From positions 806,001 through 870,000 of the forward strand of contig NZ_SHKM01000001.1 in assembly GCF_004217225.1 (NCBI RefSeq): 64,000 bases of DNA, read 5' to 3'. The notes below the pieces were generated by a model. The model was not told the DNA's origin and ran no database searches. It saw only the letters and a list, made by a program, of their open reading frames with translations. Position 1 is the first letter of the stretch. Each line of letters starts with the position of its first letter. Source of the stretch: Azospira oryzae (lineage in GTDB: Bacteria > Pseudomonadota > Gammaproteobacteria > Burkholderiales > Rhodocyclaceae). Positions 7,954 to 18,101 of this stretch are shown one piece after another. A program made the translations under genes and the position numbers.

Positions 7954-10746
7954 TTACAGGCTCCGGGCGATTTCCTGGATTTCGTACACTTCCAGTTGAT
8001 CGCCTTCCTCGATTTCATTGAAGTTCTTCAGGGACAGACCGCACTCGAAGCCGCCCTTCACTTCCTTCACGTCATCCTTGTAACGCTTCAGGGAGTCCAG
8101 CTCGCCATCCCACTGCACCACGTTGTTGCGCAGCAGACGGACGCGGGAATTGCGCTTGACCACGCCTTCCAGCACCAGACAACCGGCGATGGAACCGACC
8201 TTGGAAATGCGGAAGACCTGACGGATCTCCACCAGACCGGTGATCTGTTCCCGCTTTTCCGGGGACAGCATGCCGGACAGGGCTGCCTTCACCTCATCCA
8301 CGGCGTCGTAGATGATGTTGTAGTAGCGGATATCCACGCCGAAGGTATCGGCCGCCTTGCGGGCGCCGGCATCGGCACGGGTATTGAAGCCGATGATGAC
8401 GGCCTTGGAGGCAGATGCCAGGTTCACGTCGGTTTCGGTAATGGCACCGACCGCCGCGTGGATCACGTTTACCCGCACTTCGTCGGTGGACAGCTTGTTC
8501 AGGGACTGCACCAGGGCTTCCTGGGAGCCTTGCACGTCGGACTTGACGATCAGCGGCAGGAACTTGGCGGCGCCCTCGCCCATGTTGTCGAACATGGATT
8601 CGAGCTTGGCGGCCTGCTGCTTGGCCAGCTTCACTTCGCGGAACTTGCCCTGACGGAACAGGGCGATTTCACGGGCCTTGCGCTCATCGGCCAGCACCAT
8701 GGCTTCCTCGCCGGCAGCCGGCACGTCGGACAGGCCCTGGATTTCCACCGGGATGGAAGGACCGGCCTGGTCGATGGGCTTGCCGTTCTCGTCCAGCATG
8801 GCGCGCACCTTGCCGAACACCTGACCGACCAGGACGATGTCGCCCCGCTTCAGGGTGCCGGACTGCACCAGGATGGTGGCCACGGGGCCCTTGCCCTTGT
8901 CCAGACGGGCTTCGATGATGATGCCCTTGGCCGGAGCATCCTTGGGCGCGGTCAGTTCCAGCACTTCGGCCTGCAGCAGCACATGCTCCAGCAGGTCGTC
9001 GATACCGGTACCCTTCTTGGCGGACACCGGCACGAAGGGGGAATCGCCGCCGTACTCTTCCGGCACCACGCCTTCGGCAATCAGTTCCTGCTTGACGCGG
9101 TCCGGATTGGCTTCGGGCTTGTCGATCTTGTTCACCGCCACCACCAGGGGCACATTGGCCGCCTTGGCGTGGTGGATGGCTTCCTTGGTCTGGGGCATGA
9201 CGCCGTCGTCAGCCGCCACCACCAGGATCACCAGGTCGGTGGCCTTGGCACCGCGGGCCCGCATGGCCGTGAAGGCCTCGTGACCCGGGGTGTCGAGGAA
9301 GGTCACCATGCCGCGGGGAGTTTCCACGTGGTAGGCGCCGATGTGCTGGGTAATGCCGCCGGCTTCGCCGGAAGCCACGCGGGTGCGCCGGATGTAGTCG
9401 AGCAGGGAGGTCTTGCCGTGGTCCACGTGACCCATCACGGTCACCACCGGGGCGCGGGGCTCCTGCTTCACATCCACATGCTCGACGGCGTCGTCGAGGA
9501 AGGCATCCGGATCATCCAGCTTGGCCGCCAGTGCCTTGTGGCCCATTTCTTCCACCACGATCATGGCGGTTTCCTGGTCCAGCACCTGGTTGATGGTGAC
9601 CATGGAACCCATCTTCATCAGGGTCTTGATCACCTCGGTGGCCTTGACTGCCATCTTGTGGGCCAGATCGGCCACGGAAATGGTTTCGGGCACATGCACT
9701 TCACGCACGATGGGTTCGGTCGGCGCCTGGAAGGCATGGGCTTCGTCGTTGCCGCCGCCATGGCGCTTGCCATGCTTGCCGCCGCCACTGCGCCAGCCGC
9801 TGTTGGCATCGCCGCCACGGGTCTTGAGACCGGGACGCTTTTTGTTGCCGTCGTTCCAGCCGCCTTCTTTCTTGGCACCGGGTTTGGCGTCGCCGGGCTT
9901 GCCGGCGGGCTTGTGCAGGGTGCGGTCGGCGGGCTTGTCGTCTGCCGGCTGGGCCACCTGGTGGGCGGTCGCCGCCTTCTTGGCAGCTTCGGCGGCCTTC
10001 AGGGCCACGGCCTTTTCCTCGGCTTCACGCCGCAGGCGCACCAGTTCGGCGGCGCGGGCCTGCTTTTCCTGGTATTCCCGCTGCTGGTGTTCCAGCAGGG
10101 CCTGGTGGCGACGGGCCTCTTCTTCCCGGGCTTTCATCTCGGCTTCGCCGATGACGGAAACCATGCTGCGCTTGACCACCTTGGTACGGGTCGGCGCGGC
10201 AGCCGGAGCAGGCTCGGCGGCAGCCACGGGCTCCTCAGCCGGAGCAGCAACGGGCTCGGGAGCGGCTTCCACCACGGGTTCGGGCACAGGTTCGGGTGCG
10301 GGTTCGGGAGCAACTTCCACCACGGGTTCGGGCACAGGTTCGGGCGCGGCCTCGACCACGGGTGCAGCCACGGGCTCGACAACCGGCTCAGCCTGGACGG
10401 CAGCTTGCTGGGCTTCTTCGACTGCTGCCTCGACCACGCCTTCGCCGGCTTCACGCTTGACCAGGACGCGCTTCTTGCGCACTTCGACCTGGACGGTACG
10501 AGTCTTGCCGGTGGAATCCTGGGCCTTGATCTCGCTGGTCTGCTTGCGGGTCAGGGTAATCTTGTTCTTGCCCTGGGCTTCGCCGTGGCTGCTGCGCAGG
10601 TAGTCGAGCAGACGGGTCTTGTCCTGCTCGGAGAGCTGATCTTCAGCGGCTTGCTTGCTGACGCCGGCTTTCTGTAGCTGTTCCAGAAGAACAGCGGCCG
10701 GCATTTTCAGCTCGGCGGCAAATTGGGATACGGTGGTTTGCGCCAT
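7954..10746 (-). CDS. infB: Translation initiation factor IF-2
   Basis: GTPase that delivers fMet-tRNA to the 30S subunit and promotes subunit joining. The 930-residue protein has an N-terminal IF2-N subdomain (residues about 1-50), then a long Pro/Glu/Val/Ala-rich repeat tract (about 120-185) and a basic, charged linker. The G domain follows, with GHVDHGKT at about 436-443, DTPGHEAF and [10 protein letters not shown], then the C-terminal beta-barrel and fMet-tRNA-binding domains. It sits between nusA (22-bp gap) and rbfA. The N-terminal repeat tract varies among species and is the only irregular part. Confidence 0.97.
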   Translation of the reverse strand: MAQTTVSQFAAELKMPAAVLLEQLQKAGVSKQAAEDQLSEQDKTRLLDYLRSSHGEAQGKNKITLTRKQTSEIKAQDSTGKTRTVQVEVRKKRVLVKREAGEGVVEAAVEEAQQAAVQAEPVVEPVAAPVVEAAPEPVPEPVVEVAPEPAPEPVPEPVVEAAPEPVAAPAEEPVAAAEPAPAAAPTRTKVVKRSMVSVIGEAEMKAREEEARRHQALLEHQQREYQEKQARAAELVRLRREAEEKAVALKAAEAAKKAATAHQVAQPADDKPADRTLHKPAGKPGDAKPGAKKEGGWNDGNKKRPGLKTRGGDANSGWRSGGGKHGKRHGGGNDEAHAFQAPTEPIVREVHVPETISVADLAHKMAVKATEVIKTLMKMGSMVTINQVLDQETAMIVVEEMGHKALAAKLDDPDAFLDDAVEHVDVKQEPRAPVVTVMGHVDHGKTSLLDYIRRTRVASGEAGGITQHIGAYHVETPRGMVTFLDTPGHEAFTAMRARGAKATDLVILVVAADDGVMPQTKEAIHHAKAANVPLVVAVNKIDKPEANPDRVKQELIAEGVVPEEYGGDSPFVPVSAKKGTGIDDLLEHVLLQAEVLELTAPKDAPAKGIIIEARLDKGKGPVATILVQSGTLKRGDIVLVGQVFGKVRAMLDENGKPIDQAGPSIPVEIQGLSDVPAAGEEAMVLADERKAREIALFRQGKFREVKLAKQQAAKLESMFDNMGEGAAKFLPLIVKSDVQGSQEALVQSLNKLSTDEVRVNVIHAAVGAITETDVNLASASKAVIIGFNTRADAGARKAADTFGVDIRYYNIIYDAVDEVKAALSGMLSPEKREQITGLVEIRQVFRISKVGSIAGCLVLEGVVKRNSRVRLLRNNVVQWDGELDSLKRYKDDVKEVKGGFECGLSLKNFNEIEEGDQLEVYEIQEIARSL

Positions 10747-10768
10747 ATTTACTTCTCTCCCTTCCCTC

Positions 10769-12241
10769 TCACTCGAACCAGTGCGAGCGGGCGTTGGTAA
10801 TCAGTTGCTTGGCGCGATCTGCGTCAATGCCGGTAATTTCGGTGAGTTCATCCACAGCCAGGTCGGCCAGGTCGTCCAGGGTTTTCACACCGCCGGAAGC
10901 CAGCTTGGCAGCCAGGGACTTGTCCATACCGTCCAGGGCCAAAAGGGAATCTTCCACACCTTCGAGTTGCTCTTCGGTGACGATGGCTTCGGTCAGAAGC
11001 ACATTACGGGCGCGGTTACGCAGCTCGTTCACCGTATCTTCGTCGAAGGCCTCGATTTCCAGCATTTCCGCCAGGGGCACATAGGCAACTTCTTCCAGGG
11101 TGGAGAAGCCTTCGTCGATCAGGATGTTGGCGACTTCCTCGTCCACATCCAGTTTTTCCATAAACAGCACACGGGTGGCAGCGGTTTCTGCTTCCACCTT
11201 CTTTTCCGACTCTTCCTGGGTCATCAGGTTGATGTTCCAGCCGGTCAGTTCGGAGGCCAGGCGCACGTTCTGGCCGCCGCGGCCGATGGCGATGGCCAGG
11301 TTGGCCTCGTCCACCACCACGTCCATGCTGTGCTTTTCCTCGTCAACCACAATGGAGCTGACTTCGGCCGGAGCCAGGGCGCCGATGACGAACTGGGCCG
11401 GGTCCTGGGACCAGTGCACGATGTCCACGCGCTCGCCGGCCAGTTCGTTGGTGACGGCGGTGACGCGGGTACCGCGCATGCCGACGCAGGTACCGATCGG
11501 ATCCACGCGGGGATCGTTGGACTTCACGGCGATCTTGGCTCGCATGCCGGGATCCCGGGCGGCAGCCTTGATTTCCATGAGTCCGTCTTCGATCTCGGGC
11601 ACTTCCAGATCGAACAGCTTGATGATGAATTCCGGCGCGGTGCGGGAGAGGATGATCTGGGGACCGCGGGCATTGCGATCGATACGCAGCAGGAAGGCCT
11701 TGACCCGGTCGCCGACGCGCAGGTTTTCCTTAGGGATCATCTGGTCCCGGGGCAGCAGGGCCTCGATCTTGCCGGCTTCGATAATGGCGTTGCCGCGCTC
11801 CATGCGCTTGATGGTGCCGGAAACGATGTGTTCCTTGCGTTCCAGGAAGTCGGCCAGAATCTGCTCCCGCTCGGCGTCGCGGATGCGCTGCAGGATGACC
11901 TGCTTGGCGGCCTGGGCGCCGATACGGCCGAAGTCGATGGGCTCCAGGGATTCCTCGATCACGTCGCCGACTTCCACGCCTTCGTCCTGCTTCTGGGCTT
12001 CGGACAGGGGCATTTCCAGGAACTCGTTGACGTAGGTTTCGTCAGCCACCACCTGCCAGCGGCGGAAGGACTCGTACTCGCCGGTATTGCGGTCGATCAC
12101 GACGCGCACGTCGGCTTCGTCGTTAATACGCTTCTTGGTAGCGGATGCCAGGGCCGACTCCAGAGCGCCGAACACCACATCCTTGGCAACGTTTTTTTCG
12201 CGCGCCAGTGCATCCACCAGCAACAAAATCTCGCGGCTCAT
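10769..12241 (-). CDS. nusA: Transcription termination/antitermination factor NusA
   Basis: RNA polymerase-bound factor controlling pausing, termination and antitermination. The 490-residue protein has the N-terminal RNAP-binding domain (about 1-125), an S1 domain, two KH domains ([20 protein letters not shown] marks KH2), and C-terminal acidic helix-hairpin repeats ending in [20 protein letters not shown]. The length matches the ~495-residue E. coli protein with both acidic repeats. AGGAG lies just before ATG 12241. It follows rimP, and its own leader at 12740-12814 looks like an attenuator NusA could act on. Confidence 0.96.
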   Translation of the reverse strand: MSREILLLVDALAREKNVAKDVVFGALESALASATKKRINDEADVRVVIDRNTGEYESFRRWQVVADETYVNEFLEMPLSEAQKQDEGVEVGDVIEESLEPIDFGRIGAQAAKQVILQRIRDAEREQILADFLERKEHIVSGTIKRMERGNAIIEAGKIEALLPRDQMIPKENLRVGDRVKAFLLRIDRNARGPQIILSRTAPEFIIKLFDLEVPEIEDGLMEIKAAARDPGMRAKIAVKSNDPRVDPIGTCVGMRGTRVTAVTNELAGERVDIVHWSQDPAQFVIGALAPAEVSSIVVDEEKHSMDVVVDEANLAIAIGRGGQNVRLASELTGWNINLMTQEESEKKVEAETAATRVLFMEKLDVDEEVANILIDEGFSTLEEVAYVPLAEMLEIEAFDEDTVNELRNRARNVLLTEAIVTEEQLEGVEDSLLALDGMDKSLAAKLASGGVKTLDDLADLAVDELTEITGIDADRAKQLITNARSHWFE

Positions 12242-12277
12242 TGCTTTTCTCTCCTCGTATCTGCCTTCAACCCGCCA

Positions 12278-12739
12278 TCAATCAAACTTCGGCTCCAGCC
12301 GGGCCTTGTCGATATTGCCCGGCTCGAGGGCCACTTCGCCCTCTTCCTTGCCGCTGTTCTTGTCAATCAGGCGCACGCAGACCTTGCCGTCGCGCACGCC
12401 CATGAGAATGCCGTTGTAGTTGCGCCGGTTGTTCAGCGCCACGCGCAAGCGGATATGCACTTCCTGACCGGCAAAGCGATCGAAATCGGCCAGCTTCTTC
12501 AAAGGCCGGTCGAGACCGGGGGAGGAAACCTCCAGCCGGTCGTAATCGATGTTTTCCACCATCAGCACGCGGGAAAGCTGGTTGCTCACGGCAACGCAAT
12601 CCTCCACGCCGATACCGCCCTCCTTTTCAGGCTGGTCGATAAAGACGCGGATAACCCGGGCCCGGGGCGTCAGTTCCAGGTCCACCAGCTCGTAACCCAG
12701 GCCGGTGACCGTATTTTCAACTAATGAGTGCAGATCCAT
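12278..12739 (-). CDS. rimP: Ribosome maturation factor RimP
   Basis: Assists early maturation of the 30S subunit. The 153-residue protein has the N-terminal alpha/beta domain ([23 protein letters not shown]), the conserved SSPGLDRPL motif, and a C-terminal SH3-like domain. It is the first gene of the rimP-nusA-infB operon. The start ATG 12739 lies only about 10 bases beyond the U-run of a terminator-like hairpin in the leader and has no clear Shine-Dalgarno sequence, so its expression probably depends on how that leader folds. Confidence 0.94.
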   Translation of the reverse strand: MDLHSLVENTVTGLGYELVDLELTPRARVIRVFIDQPEKEGGIGVEDCVAVSNQLSRVLMVENIDYDRLEVSSPGLDRPLKKLADFDRFAGQEVHIRLRVALNNRRNYNGILMGVRDGKVCVRLIDKNSGKEEGEVALEPGNIDKARLEPKFD

Positions 12740-12748
12740 GCGCTACAA

Positions 12749-12772
12749 ATAAAAAATGGGCGAAACGCCCAT
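12749..12772 (-). promoter_or_regulatory. Attenuator-like leader terminator of the rimP operon
   Basis: Read on the minus strand, ATGGGCG TTT CGCCCAT is followed directly by TTTTTTATTT, a textbook intrinsic terminator inside the ~75-nt rimP leader. An upstream hairpin (GCCCA / TGGGC, about 12787-12800) has arms complementary to the terminator arms: TGGGCG can pair with CGCCCA and GCCCA with TGGGC. Two mutually exclusive folds are therefore possible. See also the promoter at 12821-12849. Confidence 0.7.
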
Positions 12773-12820
12773 CCAAAAAGTTACCCGCCCAAAGCTGGGC
12801 AGGACGATGAAAACTTTTGA

Positions 12821-12849
12821 ATTATATCGGAAAACAACAGCCCGGACAA
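12821..12849 (-). promoter_or_regulatory. Sigma70 promoter of rimP-nusA-infB-rbfA-truB
   Basis: On the minus strand, -35 TTGTCC (12844-12849), a spacer of exactly 17 bp and a perfect -10 TATAAT (12821-12826). Transcription would start near 12814, giving a ~75-nt leader. The -35 box lies inside the rluB terminator stem. Confidence 0.8.
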
Positions 12850-12882
12850 CGGCTTTCCTGCCGGAAAGCCGCTACCCGGGCT
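12839..12882 (-). terminator. Large hairpin terminator after rluB
   Basis: Two stacked stems, AGCCCGG (12839-12845)/CCGGGCT (12876-12882) and CGGCTTTCC (12850-12858)/GGAAAGCCG (12863-12871), followed in the minus direction by GTTGTTTT. It is likely the end of the scp/rluB unit and overlaps the rimP promoter. Confidence 0.65.
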
Positions 12883-12930
12883 CCAAACGACCCTGGGGGT
12901 AGCCGCGGATCGGGCCGCTGCGGCCCGAAA

Positions 12931-14076
12931 TCACTTCCGGGTACGCTTGTCCCGCTTCTGGATCACTTCCGGTGCCGGCAGGCCAAATTCCCGCATCAGC
13001 TTGGCCACATCCATGTCCGTCAGTTCCATGGTGCTGCCCCGCTTGAGACGGGCCGGCAGGACGAAGGGGCCGTAACGCACGCGGATCAGGCGACTCACCG
13101 TGGCCCCTACGGCTTCGAACATACGCCGCACTTCCCGGTTGCGGCCTTCGGACAAGGTCACCCGGTACCAGTGGTTGGCCCCCTCGCCGCCCGCGTCCAG
13201 CAGGGTGGTGAAGCGGGCCGGACCGTCTTCCAGTTCGATGCCGGCGGCCAGCTGCTTGAGGGTGGCGTCGTCCAGGTCGCCCAGCACCCGCACCGCGTAC
13301 TCCCGCTCCAGGTTGTAGCGGGGGTGCATCAGCCGGTTGGCCAGGTCGCCGGAGTTGGTGAACAGCAGCAGGCCGCTGGTGTTGTAGTCCAGCCGCCCCA
13401 CCGCCACCCAGCGGCTGCCGCGCATGCGTGGCAGGAAGTCGAAGACGCTGTCACGGCCTTCCGGGTCGTCGCGGGAGACGATCTGGCCTTCGGGCTTGTG
13501 GTAGAGCACCACCCGGGGCAGGCGCAGGGAGCCGAAGCGCAGATGCACCAGGCGGCCGCTGACCTTGACCTTGTCTTCCGGCCCCACCAGCTGGCCCACT
13601 TCGGCCGGCTTGCCATTGACCGTGACGCGGCCGGCGGCAATCCACTCCTCCATGTCGCGCCGGGAACCGACGCCGCTCTGGGCCAGGATCTTGTGCAGGC
13701 GCTCGGGCTTGGCCTCCACCGGCGCATTGCGGCCGCTGCGGCCGACGGCGCGGGGCGCAGGGGCATTGCGGCCGGCACCGCGACGGGGACGGGGCGCTTC
13801 CAGCTCCTCTACTTCCTCCACGGCGGCGACAGGCTCGGGACGGGGACGGGTGGGCGCACGGAACGGTGTCCGCTTTGCCGCGTCCCGCGCGGGTTTCGGG
13901 CCAGGCCGGCCAGAAGCCGCGCCAGTGCTGCCTGAGCGACGACCATGGGGAGCGGGGTCGGAACCCTCCACCCACTCGGCGCCGTCATCCCGGCGCGGAC
14001 GGCCGCCGGCAGGGCTGCGGCGGGGTGCCTGGCCCGTCTTGGGTGCGGCAGGCTTACGGGGAGGCTTAGGAGGCAT
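12931..14076 (-). CDS. rluB: 23S rRNA pseudouridine(2605) synthase
   Basis: RsuA-family pseudouridine synthase. The 381-residue protein has a long basic, Pro/Arg-rich disordered N-terminus (about 1-115), an S4 RNA-binding domain ([20 protein letters not shown]), and the catalytic domain with [18 protein letters not shown], whose aspartate is the nucleophile, then a basic tail. The start overlaps the end of scpB by 11 bases, and scpB overlaps scpA, so the three are translationally linked. The scpA-scpB-rluB linkage supports RluB rather than RsuA or RluE/F. Confidence 0.92.
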   Translation of the reverse strand: MPPKPPRKPAAPKTGQAPRRSPAGGRPRRDDGAEWVEGSDPAPHGRRSGSTGAASGRPGPKPARDAAKRTPFRAPTRPRPEPVAAVEEVEELEAPRPRRGAGRNAPAPRAVGRSGRNAPVEAKPERLHKILAQSGVGSRRDMEEWIAAGRVTVNGKPAEVGQLVGPEDKVKVSGRLVHLRFGSLRLPRVVLYHKPEGQIVSRDDPEGRDSVFDFLPRMRGSRWVAVGRLDYNTSGLLLFTNSGDLANRLMHPRYNLEREYAVRVLGDLDDATLKQLAAGIELEDGPARFTTLLDAGGEGANHWYRVTLSEGRNREVRRMFEAVGATVSRLIRVRYGPFVLPARLKRGSTMELTDMDVAKLMREFGLPAPEVIQKRDKRTRK

Positions 14077-14623
14077 CGCTTAATTCCAGTGTTTGATTGA
14101 GTTGTTCCAGGGGCGGCAGCTCGGTCAGGCTGCGCAGCCCCAGATCGTCGAGAAATTTCTTGGTGGTGGCAAACAGGGCGGGACGGCCCGGGGTATCCCG
14201 GTAGCCCACCACATCGACCCAGCCCCGCTCTTCCAGGGCCTTGATGACCTGGGTGGCGACGGTGACGCCGCGGATGTCCTCGATGTCGCCCCGGGTCACG
14301 GGCTGGCGGTAGGCAATGATGGAGAGGGTCTCCAGGACTGCCCGGGAATACTTGGGCGGCTTTTCCGGATTGAGGGCTTCCAGATAGGGCATGTACTCGG
14401 TGCGGGTGCGGAAGCGCCAGCCGGTGGCCAGCTGGACCAGCTCCACGGTGCGCTCGCTCCACTCCTCCCGCAGCTCGTCGAGCAGCTTGCGCACCACTTC
14501 CGGCGCTAGCTCGCCATCGAACATCTGGCGCAGTTCGGACACCGAGAGGGGCTGCTGGGCGGCCAACAGGGCCGCTTCCAGGATGCGCTTGATCTCGGCG
14601 GGGTTAGACGGTAACTGGGGCAT
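14066..14623 (-). CDS. scpB: Segregation and condensation protein B
   Basis: Winged-helix kleisin-associated subunit of the SMC-ScpAB condensin. The 185-residue product shows the family segments [56 protein letters not shown]-like sequence (here [16 protein letters not shown]) and [19 protein letters not shown]. Its start overlaps scpA by 20 bases and its end overlaps rluB by 11, indicating tight coupling. No smc gene is in the window. Confidence 0.95.
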   Translation of the reverse strand: MPQLPSNPAEIKRILEAALLAAQQPLSVSELRQMFDGELAPEVVRKLLDELREEWSERTVELVQLATGWRFRTRTEYMPYLEALNPEKPPKYSRAVLETLSIIAYRQPVTRGDIEDIRGVTVATQVIKALEERGWVDVVGYRDTPGRPALFATTKKFLDDLGLRSLTELPPLEQLNQTLELSDAS

Positions 14624-15527
14624 CGCCCTCTCCTTCTTCCGCAGGGATTTCGACTATCTGCCCCGCCTCTTCCTCGGTCAGGGGCGTTTCCGCGTCGTCG
14701 GCAATAGCGAGGCGCACGTAGATGGGCATGAAGGCCTCGGCCTGGGTGATGCGGATCAGCCGCTCCCGGGCCAGCTCCAGCATGGCCAGGAAATGCACCA
14801 CCACGGAAGGGGCGCCCAGCTCCACGTCGAACATGTGGATGAACTCGACGAAGCCGTCCGCTTCCTTCAGCTGGCGCAGGATCAGGCCCATGTGCTCGCG
14901 CACCGACAGCTCTTCCCGCTGCACCTTGTGGGAAGTATGCAGCTGGGCCTGGCGCAGGATGGACTGCCAGGCCTGCTGCAGGTCCGCCACCGACACGTCG
15001 GGGAAACGCTGCATCTGGGATTTTTCCACCCAGGTCTCGACCCAGACGAAGTCCCGCTCGGCCTGGGGATGCTCGTTCAGGCGCACCGCCGCCAGCTTCA
15101 TCTGCTCGTATTCGATGAGGCGGCGCACCAGTTCGGCCCGGGGATCCTCCACCTCGTCCTCTTCCGCCTGCTTGGCCCGGGGCAGCAGCATGCGGGACTT
15201 GATCTCGATGAGCATGGCGGCCATCACCAGATAGTCGGCCGCCAGCTCCATGTTCTGGGAGCGCATGGCTTCCACGTACTCCAGGTACTGGAGCGTCAGG
15301 GGCGCCATGGGAATGTCGAGCACATTCACGTTGGCCTTGCGGATCAGGTACAGCAGCAAGTCCAGGGGGCCTTCGAAGGCATCCAGCATCACCGCCATGG
15401 CGTCGGGCGGGATGTACAGGTCCAGGGGCAGCTGCTCCAGGGGCTGGCCGTAGATGCGGGCCAGGGCCTCCTGGGCCGGCGCCGCCTGGGGGGCCGGAAT
15501 GTCGTCGAGGACCGGAGTATCGCTCAT
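14604..15527 (-). CDS. scpA: Segregation and condensation protein A
   Basis: Kleisin bridging the SMC head domains in chromosome condensation. The 307-residue protein has the ScpA signature [22 protein letters not shown] and the following [23 protein letters not shown], which binds the SMC neck, then a C-terminal winged helix. The N-terminal ~45 residues (Pro/Ala-rich) are an extension common in betaproteobacteria. It begins one base before the trpS stop, so it is co-transcribed with trpS and scpB. Confidence 0.94.
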   Translation of the reverse strand: MSDTPVLDDIPAPQAAPAQEALARIYGQPLEQLPLDLYIPPDAMAVMLDAFEGPLDLLLYLIRKANVNVLDIPMAPLTLQYLEYVEAMRSQNMELAADYLVMAAMLIEIKSRMLLPRAKQAEEDEVEDPRAELVRRLIEYEQMKLAAVRLNEHPQAERDFVWVETWVEKSQMQRFPDVSVADLQQAWQSILRQAQLHTSHKVQREELSVREHMGLILRQLKEADGFVEFIHMFDVELGAPSVVVHFLAMLELARERLIRITQAEAFMPIYVRLAIADDAETPLTEEEAGQIVEIPAEEGEGDAPVTV

Positions 15528-15528
15528 G

Positions 15529-16731
15529 TCAGGCGTAGTTCAGGCCCATGGCGGCGCGCACATCGGTCATGGTTTCCTGGGCCAGGCGGCGGGCCTTGGC
15601 GCAACCGTCGTTGACGATCTCCCGCACCAGGGCCGGATTGTCCAGATAGACCTGGGCCCGCTCCCGCATGGGCGCCTGTTCCTTGAGGATGCCGTCGATC
15701 ACCGGCTGCTTGCATTCGATGCAGCCGATGCCGGCGGAAGTGCAGCCCTGGCGCACCCACTCCTTGGTGGCCCCGTCGGAATAGACCTGGTGCAGCTGCC
15801 ACACCGGGCACTTGTCCGGATTGCCGGCGTCGGTGCGGCGCACCCGGGCCGGATCGGTGGGCATGCGCTTGACCTTCTGGGTGACGGAGGCTTCATCCTC
15901 CCGCAGGGTGATGGTGTTGCCGTAGGACTTGGACATCTTCTGCCCGTCCAGGCCGGGCATGCGCGAAGCCTCGGTGAGCAGGGCATCGGGCTCCACCAGG
16001 ATCATCTTGCCGGTGCCTTCCAGATGACCCAGCAGGCGCTCCCGATCCACCAGGGACAGGCTCTGGGCCTCGTTCACCAGGCGCTTGCCCTCCTCCACCG
16101 CGGCAGCATCGCCGTCCTGCTGGAAGCGGGTACGCAGCTCGTTGAAACGCTTGCCCACCTTGCCACCCAGCTTCTTCACCGCTTCCAGGGCCTTCTCCTC
16201 GAAGCCGGGCTCCCGGCCGTAGAGATGGTTGAAGCGGCGGGCGATTTCCCGGGAAAACTCCAGGTGGGGAATCTGGTCCTCGCCCACGGGAACCCGGTTG
16301 GCGCGATACACCAGGATGTCGGCAGACATCAGCAGGGGATAGCCAAGGAAACCGTAGGTGGTGAGGTCCTTGTGGGAGAGCTTTTCGATCTGGTCCTTGT
16401 AGGTCGGCACCCGCTCCAGCCAGCCCAGGGGCGTCATCATGGACATCAGCAGGTGCAGTTCGGCGTGCTCGGGCACCCGGGACTGGATGAAGATGGTGGC
16501 CTGATTGGGGTCCACGCCGGCGGCCAGCCAGTCGATCACCATGTCCCAGGCGGCCTTTTCGATGATGTCCGGCTGGTCGTAGCTGGTGGTCAGGGCATGC
16601 CAGTCGGCCACGAAGAACAGGCAGGGATAGTCGTGCTGGAGCTTGACCCAGTTCTTCAGGACCCCGTGGTAGTGGCCAAGGTGCAGGCTGCCCGTGGGGC
16701 GCATGCCGGAAAGGACTCGTTCCGCGTACAT
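15529..16731 (-). CDS. trpS: Tryptophanyl-tRNA synthetase, long form with four-cysteine motif
   Basis: Class I synthetase charging tRNA-Trp. The HIGH-type motif is SLHLGHYHG (near residue 20) and the KMSKS motif is QKMSKSYGN. At 400 residues it is about 65 longer than the E. coli enzyme, with an insertion containing a coiled segment. The C-terminal anticodon-binding region has the pattern C-x21-C-x6-C-x2-C (KCPVW ... GCTSAGIGCIECK), resembling the [4Fe-4S]-binding TrpRS described from Thermotoga. The ATG 16731 start lacks a clear ribosome-binding site; it follows the M50 protease stop by 13 bases. Confidence 0.94.
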   Translation of the reverse strand: MYAERVLSGMRPTGSLHLGHYHGVLKNWVKLQHDYPCLFFVADWHALTTSYDQPDIIEKAAWDMVIDWLAAGVDPNQATIFIQSRVPEHAELHLLMSMMTPLGWLERVPTYKDQIEKLSHKDLTTYGFLGYPLLMSADILVYRANRVPVGEDQIPHLEFSREIARRFNHLYGREPGFEEKALEAVKKLGGKVGKRFNELRTRFQQDGDAAAVEEGKRLVNEAQSLSLVDRERLLGHLEGTGKMILVEPDALLTEASRMPGLDGQKMSKSYGNTITLREDEASVTQKVKRMPTDPARVRRTDAGNPDKCPVWQLHQVYSDGATKEWVRQGCTSAGIGCIECKQPVIDGILKEQAPMRERAQVYLDNPALVREIVNDGCAKARRLAQETMTDVRAAMGLNYA

Positions 16732-16744
16732 GGTGATGTTTGTC

Positions 16745-17398
16745 TCAGGCTTGGAAATTGAAAATCAGGGCCAACAGGTAACGCATGATACCCATCAGCG
16801 GATAAAGGATGCTGGCCAGCACGCCGGAAAAGAGCAGCAGGATCAGGATCGGAAAGCCCCAGGGCTCCACCCGGGAAAAGGCGACGGCCTGGCGGTAGGG
16901 CAAAAGGCTGACGGCGATGCGGCCGCCATCCAGGGGCGGAATGGGCAGCAGGTTGAGCAGCATCAGGCCGATATTCACATCCATGCCCAGGTCGGCCATA
17001 CGCTCCAGGGGCAGGGTATAGGCATTCACCGGCAGCAGCTGGGCCAGCTTGAGCATGCAACCCCAGCCGATGGCCATGGCCAGGTTGGCCAGGGGGCCGG
17101 CGGCGGCCACCCACAGCATGTCCTGCTTGGGACGGCGCAGGCGGCCGAAATCCACGGGCACCGGTTTGGCATAGCCGAACAGCAGGCTACCGCCGGAGAA
17201 GAGCAGGATCAGCACCGGAATCAGGATGGTGCCTACCGGATCGATGTGGCGCAGGGGATTGAGGCTGATGCGCCCCGCCGCATAGGCCGTCAGGTCACCG
17301 AAGTGGCGCGCCACATAACCATGGGCGGCCTCGTGCAGGGTGATGGCGAAGATCACCGGCAGGGCTGCAATGGCAAGAGTCTGGATCAGTTGGTCCAT
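16745..17398 (-). CDS. Site-2 protease family (M50) membrane metalloprotease
   Basis: A 217-residue polytopic protein with the zinc-binding HEAAH motif at residues 22-26 in the first membrane helix and the second metal-ligand motif LLPIPPLDGGRI near residue 150, the pair diagnostic of minimal M50 peptidases (rhomboid-unrelated, SpoIVFB-like core). It has about five hydrophobic segments and no PDZ domain. The substrate is unknown. It lies between yciO and trpS in a minus-strand gene row that is commonly conserved in betaproteobacteria. Confidence 0.9.
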   Translation of the reverse strand: MDQLIQTLAIAALPVIFAITLHEAAHGYVARHFGDLTAYAAGRISLNPLRHIDPVGTILIPVLILLFSGGSLLFGYAKPVPVDFGRLRRPKQDMLWVAAAGPLANLAMAIGWGCMLKLAQLLPVNAYTLPLERMADLGMDVNIGLMLLNLLPIPPLDGGRIAVSLLPYRQAVAFSRVEPWGFPILILLLFSGVLASILYPLMGIMRYLLALIFNFQA

Positions 17399-17466
17399 GG
17401 CGCGTCAGCGTAATAAAGGGGGGATTCTACCAAAGGGACCGACCCGGCTCCGGTCGGCCGTGCCGG

Positions 17467-18090
17467 TCAGAGACCGAAGGGGGCCAGCGCTCCGCGGCCG
17501 GCCCGCACCAGTTCCGGTGCCCCGCTGGTGAGGTCGATGACGGTGGTGGGCTCGGTGCCGCAATGGCCGCCATCCAGGATCAGCTCCAGCTGGTCGTCGA
17601 GACGGTCCTGGATCTCCCAGCCTTCGGTGAGAGGCGCTTCATCCCCGGGCAGCTGCAGGGTGGCGGTGAGCAGGGGCTCGCCGAACTCCTCCAGCAGGGC
17701 CAGGGCGCCCAGATGGTCGGGCACCCGCAGACCGATGGTCTTGCGCTTGGGGTGCATCACCCGTCGCGGCAGTTCCTTGGTGCCTTCCAGGATGAACACG
17801 TAACTGCCCGGCGTGACCGTTTTGAGCAGGCGGTACTGGGCATTGTCCACCCGGGCAAAGTGGGCGATCTGGGACAGGTCGCGGCACATCAGGGTCATGT
17901 GGTGCCGGTCATCGACGCCGCGGATGGCCCGCAGCCGATCCAGGGCCTCCTTGTCGCCCAGATGGCAGGCCAGGGAATAGCAGGAGTCAGTGGGAAAGGC
18001 GATCAGCCCCCCCTCCCGCAGGACCTGGGCGGCCTTGGCCAGCATGCGGGGCTGGGGATTGTCGGGATGGAGGGAAAGATATTCGGCCAT
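17467..18090 (-). CDS. yciO: L-threonylcarbamoyladenylate synthase-like protein (Sua5/YciO/YrdC family)
   Basis: A 207-residue YrdC-fold protein of the YciO branch. The segments LREGGLIAFPTDSCYSL, RAIRGVDDRHHMTLMCRDLS, and PGSYVFILEGTKELPRRVMHPKRKTIG (shortened here to its ends PGSYVFIL and KRKTIGLRVPD) are typical. The YrdC/Sua5 family makes the N6-threonylcarbamoyl group of tRNA; YciO proteins lie beside RNase AM genes and their exact role is less certain. ATG 18090 (MAEYLSLHPDN) starts 11 bases after the PHP phosphatase stop, so the two are co-transcribed. Confidence 0.9.
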   Translation of the reverse strand: MAEYLSLHPDNPQPRMLAKAAQVLREGGLIAFPTDSCYSLACHLGDKEALDRLRAIRGVDDRHHMTLMCRDLSQIAHFARVDNAQYRLLKTVTPGSYVFILEGTKELPRRVMHPKRKTIGLRVPDHLGALALLEEFGEPLLTATLQLPGDEAPLTEGWEIQDRLDDQLELILDGGHCGTEPTTVIDLTSGAPELVRAGRGALAPFGL

Positions 18091-18101
18091 GGCGTGGATG
18101 A

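Noticed and set aside
7996-12724. Very long plus-strand open frames opposite infB, nusA and rimP
   Set aside because: They are antisense shadows with low-complexity translations; the minus-strand genes have full domain matches.
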